Assembly (NCBI RefSeq): GCF_004337985.1
Contig: NC_043740.1
Location: 1,841,200-1,905,199 of the forward strand
Direction of reading: 5' to 3'
DNA length: 64,000 nucleotides
Source of the DNA: Pyricularia pennisetigena
Lineage: Eukaryota > Ascomycota > Sordariomycetes > Magnaporthales > Pyriculariaceae
Of the stretch, positions 45,995-58,738 are shown one piece after another (positions within the stretch are counted from its first letter, which is position 1; the number at the start of each line of letters is the position of its first letter). The translations under genes and the position numbers were made by a program. The notes beneath the pieces are model-generated. The model was not told where the DNA came from. It did not search any database and was given only the letters and a program-made list of their open reading frames with translations.

Positions 45995-48900
45995 AACCCC
46001 ACACCATCATGCAGAATCCTATGGTCCCCGTCGCCGGGCCTCACGCAGTAGCGCCGTCGAGTGTGATCGATCTCTTGTGCAGTCTGGAGACAGGGAGGGT
46101 GGTAATAAAAGAAGAAAAAGAGGGGAAGCCGCGTTGCCTCACCCTACCTCTTGAGAAAAAAATCTGTTTATCTTTTTAGTTTGTCGTGATGGAGGGTGGC
46201 CCTCAAACAGTACAGAAAATGCACTCAGGCAACGACAGACCAGACAAGCTATTCGCCCCCAACTGCTAAGTTGGTTCATTTGCCACTCGCGAAGATTTTT
46301 TTTTGGTTTAATCTACTTGTATTCAATGCTTCTTTTTTTATTTCATTTCTGAATTTTGCCAAGCGTTCAGTATGCCAGCCAGGAAATTATTGATAAACCC
46401 CAAACCCGGACGAGACCCTATCTACATACAGCTTGCATGCGGGTTTGAGGGGGAGCCGACCGCAGGAACTCCACCTACTGGCATTTTCATGTTCCCCTGG
46501 CTGATAACCCTTGTCGCCTTTCAGTCTTATCTTTCAATCCTTTCTCTTTTTTCCCCTCCTTGTTATCATTTTAAACGGGGGGAAAATCCACTATTTCCCG
46601 GCTGCCGACAAGTCACTCGCCAATGTTCCTATGACCAACCATTCCCACTTGAATCTACAGCGAAGTGTGTAGTAGATGGGAGACCTTAGTTACAATGCTG
46701 CGCAGATTGTATACGCTCTCGATGGCAGCACCAACAAAATGTGATATTCGTCGGCAAAAGAAATCTTGGGTTGTACAAGAGAGGAGATGCGGTTACCTGT
46801 CTCAGCCTGCCTTGCAGCTTGGCTACGTGATTTGTGAGCTGTTAACCCATGAAACAAGTATAGTTCTTTCTGGTCAAACAAAATGGGGTAGGAGACAATA
46901 TGGCGTAGCTAGGCTGGAATAGCAACTCGCAGCTCCTCTACGTATCTTGCATACGGGTGGCTTTGCAGACGGAACTTGCGACAGCTATTCGTAATGTGTG
47001 GTTCTGTCACGGCGACAAGAAGCGTGATTTGTAAATGCGATAACCTTGGAGGTCGACCGTGCTTGCAACAAGGGGTGGCTGCGTCTCAACCATGGCCAAT
47101 ACTGCAAGAACCTGCTTGATTTGAGACATAATTACAACGTCTATAATAACTTACGGAGTATGACGCGTGTTAGCTAGAGCTATCTTCTTCTTCGTTGCTC
47201 TTCTTTTCTTTTGCTTGGCGTCCATAATTTCTTCTCGTACACGGACGAGAACCGTTCCAAGATGCCATAGGAGGCTTCTGAGCCGCTACTTGATAAGCGA
47301 GGTTGGAAGAAGCAAAATTAATAGGTGGCTTCGTTATTGAAGCACGATTCCCGCCCCTCTTCCTGTATTGCTTTGATCTTGATTTCTCAAGCTTCCCATC
47401 GTAACGTCGGGTAGCCGCAGATGAGTCGAACGATCAGTAACCCCTCGTATCATGGGCATCGTGATCCACTAGGTTGGTTCAGACTAGCTTTTTGGCCGTA
47501 CCCAATACGAAGCAAGTGCCCTACCTGCACTCGACCTCATTATTTCTTTTTGTGATGGCCACCCTGGCAATTTGGGACTGGGATCGGGCTGTATGTGGTA
47601 GTTTTGTGTGGGGGAGGGGGAGAAGGAAGGGAACTGGGGAACGTGCACTCCACCCCAGCCCCATACCAACAGCAAATTTGAGCGGGATTGTCCGCAGAAA
47701 GTGGGCAGTTGATGCTTGGCTTTTTTTTTTTTTTTTTTTCTCTTTCTCTCCTAATGTGCATTTCCCCAAGATGAGCGCTTAGGAGATTAAAAGTCAAGGC
47801 AATATCGCATCTCACTGCAACGGCGTGAAAATAGGGCCAACGCAAGGTGGTTAAAAGGGCAGCGAAGCATAAGAGGAGAGGGGAGAAAAAGAAGAAAAGA
47901 ATGAAGAAATCAAGACTAAGCGCCCGCCAACTACTATAGGAGTAGTAAGCTCCCCCCGTCATCATATCCGAATTCCCGACGCCTAGGGCTAGAAAGGACC
48001 CCGGTCTTTCAACTCAACCTGCGCTAGCTCAGGTGGCTGAAGCGAGGAGCTGTTTCTTCTTACCTGCGACGATGGGTCGTGCAGTTGACGCCTGTCAGCT
48101 GAGTTGGTGCTGTATGAAATTAATCATGACGATGGCATTTGCCGAATGTTGAGCGCTAAGCCCATCTCGGGTCCGATGTTGCGAAACCATTCAGCTGCCC
48201 CAGTGCTTTGTCTGTATTTACAGAATTCTGCAGCTCCTACGTTCATATTTCTGACTATCATCTCTCTATATTTTTCCTCGTCTTAAATTGCGTCCTTACA
48301 ACAATACTTCCAGGTTTAATCCGTCCTGTTAACCGATAATTCGTCATGCCTGCTGAATTCGGCAACTCTTTCGTAGTGTGTGCCGCGGCGCGGCTTCTTT
48401 GATGATTGGCGAGGCGCCCGCCCTGGTCTAAACGCCGTCGGACACCAAACCTCTTTGGGCAACCTAATTGCCTGCCGGCGGCGATGCTATCAAGGGGGCC
48501 GAATCTAAACAAGCCACGCCGGGGCAAGGTCTCGGGAAGACATTCATTGCTACTTGTGCTTAGCATCGTAGGATTTGAGATGTAACCCCCCCTCCCCCCT
48601 GGTAGGCCAACGGCACAATAGAGAGAGAGAGAGATAGCTGCAAAGTGGGGGTAATGGTTGTCGGCTCGGATGTTTAAAAGGCCATGATATTATTGTAGTC
48701 ACGCACCGATGATCCGTCTGTCCCAGGGCCGGATTTTATTGTTGCTTGCTTGCATTGCAAATATGCAACAGTTGATTGATAATTTCTTAGCACCTGTCGC
48801 TCAGACCCTTTTCCAGGCACATCCGTCAACCGGTCCCAATATTTCTGGACTGGGCTCGACGGGTTGTAGGGCTGGTCCGCATAGCGCGCCTCCCCCTTGC

Positions 48901-50757
48901 GTGAGGATAAAGTGTCGCCTTTTGAACGGTGAACATTTTAGTGTCGATGACGAACCAAGCTTGGTTTGTCAGATGGCATCGGTGCAAGCGGGAGCCTTTC
49001 AACTATTCCAAAATTGCCTTTTTTTTCACGATGGCTTGCTTTACCTTGGCGGTCACACCGAGCGTGGCAAGCATCGGGACTTGTTCTCGTCTCCACACAT
49101 TAATGGCACTTGTGCCAACTTAGCGCAGAGGTGATGAGATGCACGCTCCTTGATCTTCATCACACGCCTAGAAAATCAACAGACAATCAAGTGGGTCTGA
49201 ATAAAACAGGTGCCCATGATAGCCAAGTAAGTATCCCTGGGAGGGCTTCACTAGCTCAGAAATACCCAGAAATGGTACTATATCGAGCAGGTTCAACAGA
49301 GTCCCTGCTGGGGATTCTGTGTCAAAACGGAAATAAACAACTCCAGTAGCCATCCATCATGGTCATCATACCCAGATAGCCTTTCTGCCAAGGTCGAGCG
49401 GCTGATCAGACAAAAGGACGTACGTAGTATCAGTATCCACCCAGGTCTGAGTGAGCGAATCTTTCTCTTATCGCGAATAATGATAGAGATAACCACCAGA
49501 CATGAAATAAGCTGAGTCGAACACTCGGCATAATTATATCAAATGTTTGCCCTTGATTGTTTGCAAGTTTCTAGGTCTTAAGCCGCCCGATCCATCCATC
49601 CGCTGGCTCGCTAGGCCATCAAACGAAAGATCGTCAGCTCTGGGTTTCTCTAGCGGGAGCCAGGACACCTCAGGGGCAGCCAACAGCCAGCCAATCGAAA
49701 CGCAAGGCTCTCATTACCCACTGCAACCCAAATGACAATGTAGTAATACGAATTTAATTTATCTGAAAGAAAGTGCCTATTACCTTAAAAAGCAACCAGA
49801 AAAAAATTTCAGTCGAGTTAAAGGAGACTTCTCTCTCCATGTCGTGGCATGGTAAAGCCACCCAGTACTGTCAATCCTAATGCCGCAAATAGGATTCTTT
49901 AAAAATAGAAAAAAAAAATAGCGCTACTCATTTGCGTTATTGGACAAAGCCTTGAGGGCGAGGGCCAAGCATGAAGCGATATTGCGTGCGCGGCAGTCAG
50001 GGATGACTGTGTCTAACTTGACCCTACAAGCCATGTCTAGCCGAGACAGCTTATCTTCAGTTACAGGGAAAAAAAAAAAAAAAAAAAAAAAGCCGACTGC
50101 TACCCCTCCCCTGGTCTCACGTCGTATACCACAGTACATGCATAGTGGAGAGAGAAATTAACCCCATGAAAGTTGTTTGCCTATTGCTTGCAGGCCTAAC
50201 TTGGGTTACAACGGCTGTCCAGAAATGGAACAGACTTTCACAGCCATGGTTATTTCAAAACTGTTCAAGACTCAGCCCGCGGCATGTAACACTTAGCCTA
50301 CCTTGAGGGACATACTATGGTACATTAACACTGCAGGGCTGGTGTTGCCGATTTGAGCACGAGCATCCTTACCTTGACCAGAGGGGAAAGCATGGTAGTG
50401 CTGGTTATGGAACTAATATACAATTAATGTAAACGGGCATAAAACTTTTTTTGTTTCTAATGCCATATTCGCCTAAGCCAAAGGTATTTAAAAGGAGGAA
50501 TGAGGCGAATAATCAGACTAGAAGTATTCGTGCATATCATCGCCTACTTTCCACTTCATCCAATTCGATTTTGAATATCTTGTTTTGTTCAACTTGGTAT
50601 ATACGTCGCTTTTATTCTCCTTTCTATTACCCTTTTATTTGTTTTTGTTCACTGCCTTTTAGTTGCTAGTATTTCGTACTTGCCTTTCAAGAGGTGTTGC
50701 TTTGTCCAGTATCCGCCCCCCACAAACAAACCAAAAAAATAAAAAATAAAAATAAAA

Positions 50758-51029
50758 ATGCGTGTCTCGTCCGTTTCCGCCATTCTTGTGGCCTATGGTG
50801 CCATCGCTGCTCCTGCGCAACATTCTGAAGCAACCCACCACCTTGAGCGCCGAGATCTTACCAGGCATGTTTAGTTGCGTGTTTGACTGGAGGTGCAGCG
50901 GCCCTCTTCGACGGCATGCCAATTCCACAAGTAATTGTTGGTACAGCCGGTTGTAAAAATTTTTGCGAGTATGCTGTTGGCCGCAGAGATGATTGCTCTG
51001 ATAATGACTCTGATGATGGCTTCAATTAA
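50758..51029 (+). pseudogene. Frameshifted small secreted cysteine-containing protein (effector-like)
   Basis: The ATG at 50758 opens a textbook fungal signal peptide (MRVSSVSAILVAYGAIAAP) followed by a short propeptide ending LERR, a Kex2-type site, but the frame stops at 50872 after 38 residues. One frame over, the sequence from 50856 to the TAA at 51027 reads as 57 further codons with five cysteines (ACLVACLTGG, GCKNFCEYAVG, RRDDCSD) and an acidic end. The switch coincides with a GAGA dinucleotide tandem at 50852-50855, so a 2-base gain is the simplest explanation. No intron with sensible borders bridges the frames. A pyrimidine-rich leader and A-rich pre-ATG context look like an intact promoter. 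The Cys pattern resembles small fungal secreted proteins; no specific effector is identified. An assembly error remains possible. Confidence 0.6.
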
Positions 51030-54000
51030 GGATCCAATGCTGGCTCCTATAACAAACAGGCGACAGATTTATTAGGATATTATAGTAAGCATCTGTATAC
51101 ACATGTGTTTGCAGTCATTATCGATTCGAAGCCGTTTTTTGGTTGTATTGCTACTGTAGGTTGGAATGTGGCACTCAAGTTAGTTAGTGATACTAAGCCA
51201 AAAGTTTACCCCACTTGCGTGCAGCTCTAGTGGGCTGGCGGATGCACAAGTTTAATGTCAGGCACTTATCCGTAGCAGTTGAGGGACACACTTCCTTTGT
51301 TCTTCGCCACTACTACGAAGCAATCACTGGGTTGCTTTTTGCTCTTACTTGCCTTGAAATTCCCTGAAACCAGCAAGATGCAGTTAATTTCCAAGATTCA
51401 TTTTAAGCCTTTTTTTACTATTATCTTTATCGTCATCATTACTACTAACTTTAGTTTTTTTTTATTTTTATCTTCAATGCATTGCTTCTAAAAGCGTGTC
51501 TATCTGCAAGTTATTTTCCCAAGATATTTTAGGAGGGGCGAATCCTGCCCTGCAGGTTAAGAACTTGGACATTAGGTCCATCATCCCCGCATTTTAGTGA
51601 GGCCAGGGTTTCTTTAGGTTGGGACGAAATAGCATTAGCGCAAGTGGCCGGAGGGCCAATTTCATCGTACCGACGTACTATACAGTTCCAACAGAGCAAA
51701 TGTTGGCTGTATGAGACGATGGAGGGTCAAAACTTACCTCGAACGCAGGGATTAAAGAGCAATTAAATGAACACCACTCACAAGACAGGAAACAACTATG
51801 GCAATAACATTACGCAAATAATAACTGGTGGCCAATATGTGACCACACGGGATAATGAACACACCCGAATACCGAACTGACCAGTCTCCGAGTGCGCCCA
51901 TTTGTTTTCTGGCGGCTGTCTGCTGTCTGAGCCTCATGCATCCTCAACCAGAAGCAGTATGGTTTCCCGCCGAAGCTATCGGTCACCTCATGCAGCTGGC
52001 CATCACACTGTATCGAATACCTGAACAGTCTGCATCCTGTGTTTTATTGATCACAGCTGAACCCTGTCGCTTTTGGAAAGGCTGAACCAACCGCTCTGTC
52101 AGACGACCCCTGTTGCCATGCGCAATCTTCCAGCTGTTTACTTATCTAGCAGCTTTGTGGGGTTCTTGGCTGGAAGCTGTCTTCTTCCAACACTGCCGGA
52201 TGTGACAAATCGTGCTTTGGGCGACTAAAAACCCGGCCTGTCTGGTCTGTCCTAATGTTATCTGTGAATTCTAGGCCTGAAAAAAAAAAAAAGGTGTGCG
52301 GCACAGTCAGACCATTTCAAGTATCGTCGTGGAGGGTTCCCAACCGCATCCTCGGTCCCGGGTAGGCACAAGCCCTGGCGGGTGTTGCTTGAAAATCCTT
52401 TGCCCGAGTCTCTACTTCTCTCGGACGGCTACACCATATCCGGTATTTCCACAGACCGCGCGGGGGGATCGTGTCAGCATCCTGTGCCTCATCCTGACGG
52501 CCCTTGGGTGCGAACTCATCCTTTTTGTTATTACGCAAGGTCCCGATACCATGGATTTTGTATCGTAGCCTAGACTCCAGTTTTGGGGTTGCGCCCCAAA
52601 GAGTTTCCACCCGAAAACCTCCCATCGGAGATATGTGGCCACGAGGTATCGGGGGATTGGTGTACTTACTGTATGAAGGGTCTGAGCCAAGCAAGGCGGT
52701 CCAGTCTCAATCTCAGGATGCCCTATAACCCATGCCATGCTCCCACAAACCTGGTTTAGGCTCTTCATGGATATCACAATGCCACATGGTGAGCGTGCTT
52801 TTTTGCCCGATGTTTGTTTTGCTCCCTACACATGTCCCAGAGATACAACACAAACCCTTTTCAACCCAAGACTCATGTGACGAGAGCGAGGTGCGCGTTA
52901 ATCTCACTGCGTCGCCGGCTTACATCACACTAGCCGCAAGGAACAAAAGATCGACAAAGAACGAAGAGGTTGTTGTAAGCAAAGGCACGCTAGGCAAGGG
53001 TTCGATTACGATGTGCGCCGGTGAGGGTGGAAGGAATTTGACCACATTTTTCTTTTTTTCTTCAAGGGCCCTGGAAGCTTGACCCAAAGAAAGACGATTT
53101 GCAACACGACAGGTGATACGCGCGTACGGGCATGCAAGGGAGGTCTCAGGGATACTTGGCCGCCGGCCATACCGGAGGGATGTCTCTCCGCTGCAGCCGA
53201 CTCCGTCCTTTGATCATGTTTTCACATCGGAGATGACCCGTTCGATTGCTCCCAACAGACTGTTTGCCCAATGCTCCTCACTGGCCCATCCTGACAAGTA
53301 TACCAACGTGATGGCCTGACGATACCCATTTTTCACCAATAGAGCATGCACAAACACTGGGTGGCACCTTGTGGTATAAGAACGTATTCAGACCTACTTG
53401 CGGCATAAGACAATGCCGCTGTTATGCGGCCTGGCTTAGACCATTTCGCCCAGTTTCACGGCTAAATGGTCGCCCAATGCAGGTTGCATTCACCCCCGTG
53501 CTGTCTGTATATGAGAGAATTCATATGACGCAATTCTGTCCTCAGTGATGTGGAACGACTGTGTTACCAGTGTAATAGTTGCCGATATGGGCCGGTGCCC
53601 GCGCTACTGGGACTTTCCATTGGAAAACTTAGTGCTGATCTCGTGCAGCATCCTTTGAAGATAGTTGACGGCTGCAGCAATCACAGCGGCCGAGCCTGGT
53701 GGGTGGCATGAGGCACTCTTGGCTTCGGAGAACATACTACAACGGTATGACGGTACACTTAAAGGTAACACGGCCAAGTGTTGTTTGGCTCGTTGTATCA
53801 CAGCTGGGGTTGAGATATACCTGGAAAGATAGGAGGTCTGGAAGAGTCCCCACGTATCACTGCATGTTCTGGGCAGCATGCTACAGACCCCGACTGGGAC
53901 CCTTCGTGCTTATTCTGCAGATGTTAGTCTGTGTTCCTGGGTCGGGGGGTTTGTCAGATATGTTTATGTCGTCGAACGCTGAAATCGTTGTGTAGTGCAC

Positions 54001-55176
54001 ACTTTGTACACACTTTGCCTCTTGGTAACGTGTATTTAAACACTGATGGGATCTATGGTGCATTCTGTGTCAGGTTGTACAGGATACGCTAGCGGATAAT
54101 AGACCCTGAGCGGCTATAGGGGGTATTCACATATCCCAGAAGATGAGTCTCACGTTGAGCAAGGGAATGCTTCGGTCCGTGACATAGACCAAAGTTGTGC
54201 ATACACAGACTTGGAATCTGTATACATGTATACAGGGAAATGTCACCTCATCATTGTTATGAACTGTTGAAGCACACTAATTGTTGGTGCTTTCTTGGCC
54301 ATCAGCACTGCAAGAGATTGTCCCGTGATGATTTGCTTGGGGCAAGGACGGAACAAACGGCAGAACTTGAATTAGATGCACCAACAGAACCCCGAAAGCC
54401 ATTGAGTGATACATCAAGGGATCCCATTATCAGTCATTTTGTAAGTCATCATACGCGGTGAAATTCGGAGCAACGCGTATCACTGAGCGTTCCATAAAAG
54501 ATCACATCGTAAGCCATAGAATGCTACAATGTTATCACTATACAGTGAGAAAGGCATCTTCTAGAATAGTTGAGCTTTGCTAATTACCTACCCTGCACCA
54601 AGCTTAGTCCCAAGCTCAGTCCTGAGCTATGGCTTGCTCTGATATGGTACAGCCATGACGCCTCCGGCATCGAATAATACGAGGCTTTCATAAGACTTGT
54701 AGATTAACCTTTGTTCAGAGCACCGAAATCTGGTCAATGAAAATATAATGCTATTCAAATTTGAAAACACAATCTTACTCATGGCGACGAAAGAAAACAA
54801 ACAAGGGAGGTAGTCAATAGCCAGGATCACACCGGAGCTCGGAGAATCACTGTTCCCCACCCCCACCTTAGATGCAGTAAACCGCTTGTTCGTCGCCGCC
54901 GCGTTTGGAGCTTTGTCGAAGGAGCTCAATTTGACGTGCAGCGGCTTTCCAAGAGCTCAGGTTTTTTTTTTTTTTTTTTTCGTCCGCCCTTTTGGTCGCA
55001 CCGTCAAAATCGTGACCTGCATTTCTCAACCAACCCGTTCGCGATTTCATTTTCTTATTTTTTAGAAAGACCCTGTACAAGTTTACAAACCGGTCTGTCC
55101 CTTGACTGCCAGGCGCTCTTTTACTTTTTTGAATCGGCCACTCTAGGGTCCTTACCCCCACCTCGGCCTCTTCAAG
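51030..55176. other. Gene desert, right part
   Basis: About 4.1 kb with no recognisable gene or mobile-element protein. Open frames are short and featureless. A T run of 20 lies near 54961-54980 in the presumed promoter of CCT3. Confidence 0.5.
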
Positions 55177-57074
55177 ATGCAGGCTCCAGTCGTGGTGATG
55201 AGTACGTCTTGATCCTCCTCCGCAGTCGCATTTCCCCAACATGTTTGGTGACTGACAACAGGCTCCTCACAGACACCCAGAGTGGTGGTGAAAGGCAAAC
55301 CGGGAGGAAAGCGCAGCTTTCAAACATTGCAGCAGCAAAAATGTGAGCTCGCCGCCGCCCCAAGTTCCCCCTCCCTGCTACTGCCACACCACGGAAAGCA
55401 AACAGACCCAGCTGACCAAAGGCTAACCCCCGTTCGCGTAGCGTCGCCGACATTATCCGATCATGCCTGGGCCCCAAGGCTATGCTCAAGATGCTGCTCG
55501 ACCCCATGGGCGGCATCGTCCTTACCAACGACGGCCACGCCATCCTGCGAGAGATCGAGGTATCGCACCCCGCCGCCAAGAGTATGATTGAGCTGAGCCG
55601 GACACAAGATGAGGAGGTCGGTGATGGCACAACATCCGTCATCATCCTCGGCGGTGAGATTCTGGCCCAAGCCCTGCCCCAGCTCGAGCGCAACATCCAC
55701 CCTGTCGTTATCATCTCGGCCTTCAAGCGTGCTCTCAAGGATGCCCTGGAGATCATCGACGAGATCTCAACACCGATAGATATCAACGATGATGAGGCCA
55801 TGTATCAGCTGATATCCTCTTCGATCGGCACAAAGTTCGTGTCAAGATGGTCCAAACTCATGTGCAGCCTCGCGCTGAAGGCAGTCCGCACCGTGACGTG
55901 GGAGGCGGGCACTGGAAAGCGGGAGGTGGACATCAAGCGCTATGCGCGTATCGAGAAGGTTCCTGGAGGCGAGATTGAGGACAGCAAGGTCTTGGACGGT
56001 GTCATGCTCAACAAGGACATTACGCATCCCAAGATGCGCAGGCGGATCGAGAACCCCCGCATAATACTACTCGACTGCCCTCTCGAGTACAAGAAGGGCG
56101 AGTCTCAGACACAGATTGAGATCACCAAGGAGGAGGATTGGAACAGGATTCTTCAGATTGAGGAGGAGCAGGTCGAAGCCATGTGCAAGCACATCTTGGA
56201 GCTCAAGCCCGATCTGGTGATTACCGAGAAGGGTGTATCCGACTTGGCACAGCACTACTTCATGAAGGCCAATGTCACCGCTCTGAGGCGTGTGCGCAAG
56301 ACAGACAACAACCGCATAGCGAGGGCAACGGGAGCCACGATTGTGAACCGGGTGGAGGATCTGCAAGAGTCGGACGTGGGGACGCAATGCGGCCTCTTCG
56401 AGATCGAGAAGATCGGCGACGAGTACTTTACCTTCCTGACCAAGTGCAAGACCCCCAAGGCATGCACAGTGCTTCTCCGCGGCCCGTCAAAAGATATCCT
56501 CAACGAGATCGAGCGCAACCTGCAGGATGCCATGGGCGTGGCTCGCAACGTCATGTTCCATCCGCGCCTGTCACCAGGCGGCGGTGCCACCGAGATGGCC
56601 GTCTCTGTTCGTCTGGGTCAGCTCGCCAAGAGCATCGAGGGAGTGCAGCAATGGCCATACCGCGCGGTGGCCGAGGCGCTCGAGGTCATCCCCCGCACTC
56701 TTGTCCAGAATGCCGGCGCCAGTCCTGTGCGAGTCCTTACCGATCTGCGTGCCAAGCATGCAGAGGGCAAGAGCTCCTGGGGCATCAACGGCGACACTGG
56801 CGGCCTGGCTGACATGAAGGAGTATGGCGTCTGGGAGCCCGAGGCCATCAAAGTGCAGAGCATGAAGACGGCAATTGAGGTAAGTCTGGTTTATATGATG
56901 GCTTATTATTACTATCATCATATTTTTGCTATATTTACACATTATCCAACATGTGACAAGCACGTACTGACTAGCGACTAGGCCGCATGTCTGCTCCTGA
57001 GAGTCGATGATATTTGCAGCGCAAAGAAGGCACAGCCGGGAGTCGGAACTGGTATGACCGGAGGTGATGATTAG
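55177..57074 (+). CDS. CCT3: T-complex protein 1 subunit gamma (CCT3)
   Basis: Exons 55177-55201, 55273-55342, 55442-56879 and 56982-57074 give 541 residues, the family length. The group II chaperonin ATPase marks are in order: LGPKAMLKMLLDPMGG, TNDGHAILREI, the nucleotide loop VGDGTTSVIIL, and RLSPGGGATEM near the C-terminus; LLDCPLEYKKGE and RVRKTDNNRIARATGA are typical of the gamma subunit. The first exon is 25 nt (MQAPVVVM plus one base); the third intron separates KTAIE from AACLLLRVDDI. The protein is one of eight subunits of the cytosolic TRiC/CCT ring that folds actin and tubulin. At the exon 2-3 junction the codon becomes Ile in AKIVADII, where I would expect Thr, so that junction deserves a cDNA check. 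Confidence 0.96.
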
Positions 57075-57361
57075 ATATTTTAGATCAAGAAACAGCGCGT
57101 TTCCCCATGAAAACAAAAGAACTCGGTCCGGATTTGGCATGAAGCTCGTCCTTGGTTGCTCAAACTACTTTGGGAAAAGAAAACGTAGGAGGATGTGCTG
57201 GAAGCTGGCGCCCTATTGTATTTGACTGGTAGGTGCCGATGCTGGAGTTCAAGGTAGACAAAAAGGCCACCCGTTCAGTTCAGTAAAAGAATTTCCTCGT
57301 GGCCTGTGCTTCCTGAAGCATACTGTAAAAGCGATCAACGTCTCAAGGGCATGAAACCATT

Positions 57362-58039
57362 TCAGTCATCGTCGTGTATCACTATACCGGGAGCCTGAGC
57401 AGAGCCTGGGGTGCCGTTCCCATTGCTGGCCTCGGCTCTAGCCGTCTCTGCGGCCGCCGCCATGACAGCACTGATAGGCTCCAGACCAGAATCAGTGGCG
57501 TCATTTTTGCCGTCGCCGTCGCCGTCGCCGTCGCCGTCAGCGCTGCCATCGCCAGCGCTTTTTGCAGCCTTGGCCGCTTCCGTACTCGACTTTGACTTTT
57601 CGGCCTGGATAGCCCGAAGCTTTGCGGCCTTTTTCTTTTCCCTCTTCTCCCTGTTCTTCCTAGTCTTTTCGTCGTCCTTGGTCTCGTTCTCGGCCTTTTT
57701 CCTCTCAAACTCTTGCTTCTCCTGCTCCTTCCTCAGCTCCTCGTCCATGACCCTGAGGCGCTCATTCTCGCGCCGCCTGCTGGCCTTGTAGACGTGAAAC
57801 TCCCCGGAGCCTGCACCGGCGCTGGAGCCCTGGACGTTGGTGACGATCTCGGGAGGGGCGGCGAGCCGGGGCTTCTTGTCGCCGCCGGTCGGAAAGCGTA
57901 TCTCCTGGTCGGGCTTGGCGAAGAGGGCATCGAGGTGCGCGGCCTGCTCCGAGACCGGGGTCAGGGCGCGCTTCTTGGTCGGGCGCTTGGAGCGCGGGTC
58001 GGCCGACGTCGGGATGCTTTCCGGGCCCTCGCCAGACAT
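57362..58039 (-). CDS. PRKRIP1-like splicing factor (DUF1168)
   Basis: A single exon of 225 residues, ATG at 58039 and stop at 57362. The DUF1168 core covers about residues 66-145: VTNVQGSSAGAGSGEFHVYK, then ASRRRENERLRVMDEE and a long charged helix (EFERKKAENETKDDEKTRK, then NREKREKKKAAK). In humans this family (PRKRIP1) sits in the spliceosomal C-complex beside U2 snRNA; the fungal protein should do the same by homology. The tail is Ala-rich with a Gly-Asp repeat encoded by five GCCGTC units (57509-57538 on the plus strand) and ends in an acidic DDD. The gene is convergent with CCT3 (287 bp between stops). Confidence 0.9.
   Translation of the reverse strand: MSGEGPESIPTSADPRSKRPTKKRALTPVSEQAAHLDALFAKPDQEIRFPTGGDKKPRLAAPPEIVTNVQGSSAGAGSGEFHVYKASRRRENERLRVMDEELRKEQEKQEFERKKAENETKDDEKTRKNREKREKKKAAKLRAIQAEKSKSSTEAAKAAKSAGDGSADGDGDGDGDGKNDATDSGLEPISAVMAAAAETARAEASNGNGTPGSAQAPGIVIHDDD
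57509..57538 (+). repeat. (GCCGTC)5 hexanucleotide repeat encoding Asp-Gly
   Basis: Five exact units within the PRKRIP1-like gene, encoding alternating Asp and Gly in the acidic tail on the minus strand. Confidence 0.9.
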
Positions 58040-58684
58040 TGTGGGTTAATTATTTTTGTTTATAATTTTTTTTTAATTTTTTGGGCGACGTTTTAACAGA
58101 CGAGATTTTTTTTCCCTTGCTTTTTTGTTTTTGGTGGTTTGCTTCGTCTGGATCGATATCACACACATGCGCGGTGCGCAGCGTGCGGGGTGAAGAATGT
58201 GATGCAAACGCGCGCGCGTATTCTTTCCCAACGGAAATGTTTCGCGGTATACCTGCTGCGGGAGTCCAAAATACGCGTCGCCTTGGACGGGGGCGCCGCT
58301 GGCCGGTGTGATGTGGGCGGGCGTTCTAGACCTTTCGACAAGCCAACCAAGCCAACTATCTATCTATCATGTGTCATACACGTCAAGGGCGCACAAGGCC
58401 AGGTCTGGGGTGTGGTCTTGGTGGAGCCCTGGGGGTTTTGGTCGCTGGCAAAGCACCAACACGACCTCAAGAGGGCGGCAAGGCGCGTGTCAGGCTGACC
58501 ACTGAGAAGGAGGCTATATGGAGTTGGTTGGGAGTCTTGGTGAAAGTTGCACATTCTATAGTCACAGTTGGGGGCCTTGTTGGTGCTGGCGCCTGCAGAA
58601 TGGCGTGATTGTAAATGGGGTCGGCAGCGGTTAATGGACAATTGGGACGAATAGATTGGTGGTAGAGCCCAAAGACAGAGAAAG

Positions 58685-58738
<54 letters not shown>

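Larger units (their letters stand above)
42465..50757. other. Gene desert, left part
   Basis: About 8.3 kb without a recognisable gene. Simple repeats include an A run of 30 (43455-43484), (CAG)8 (45971-45994), a T run near 47721-47739, and an A run near 50069-50090. A 141-residue frame at 48709-49134 begins with a hydrophobic segment but matches nothing known. No transposase or reverse-transcriptase motif was seen in any frame. Confidence 0.5.

Noticed and set aside
45922..46179. 85-residue frame with poly-Ala
   Set aside because: The Ala tract is a (CAG)8 microsatellite and the flanks are featureless.
55172..56812. Several long open frames in other frames of the CCT3 gene
   Set aside because: Shadows of a GC-rich coding region; the chaperonin frame explains the sequence.
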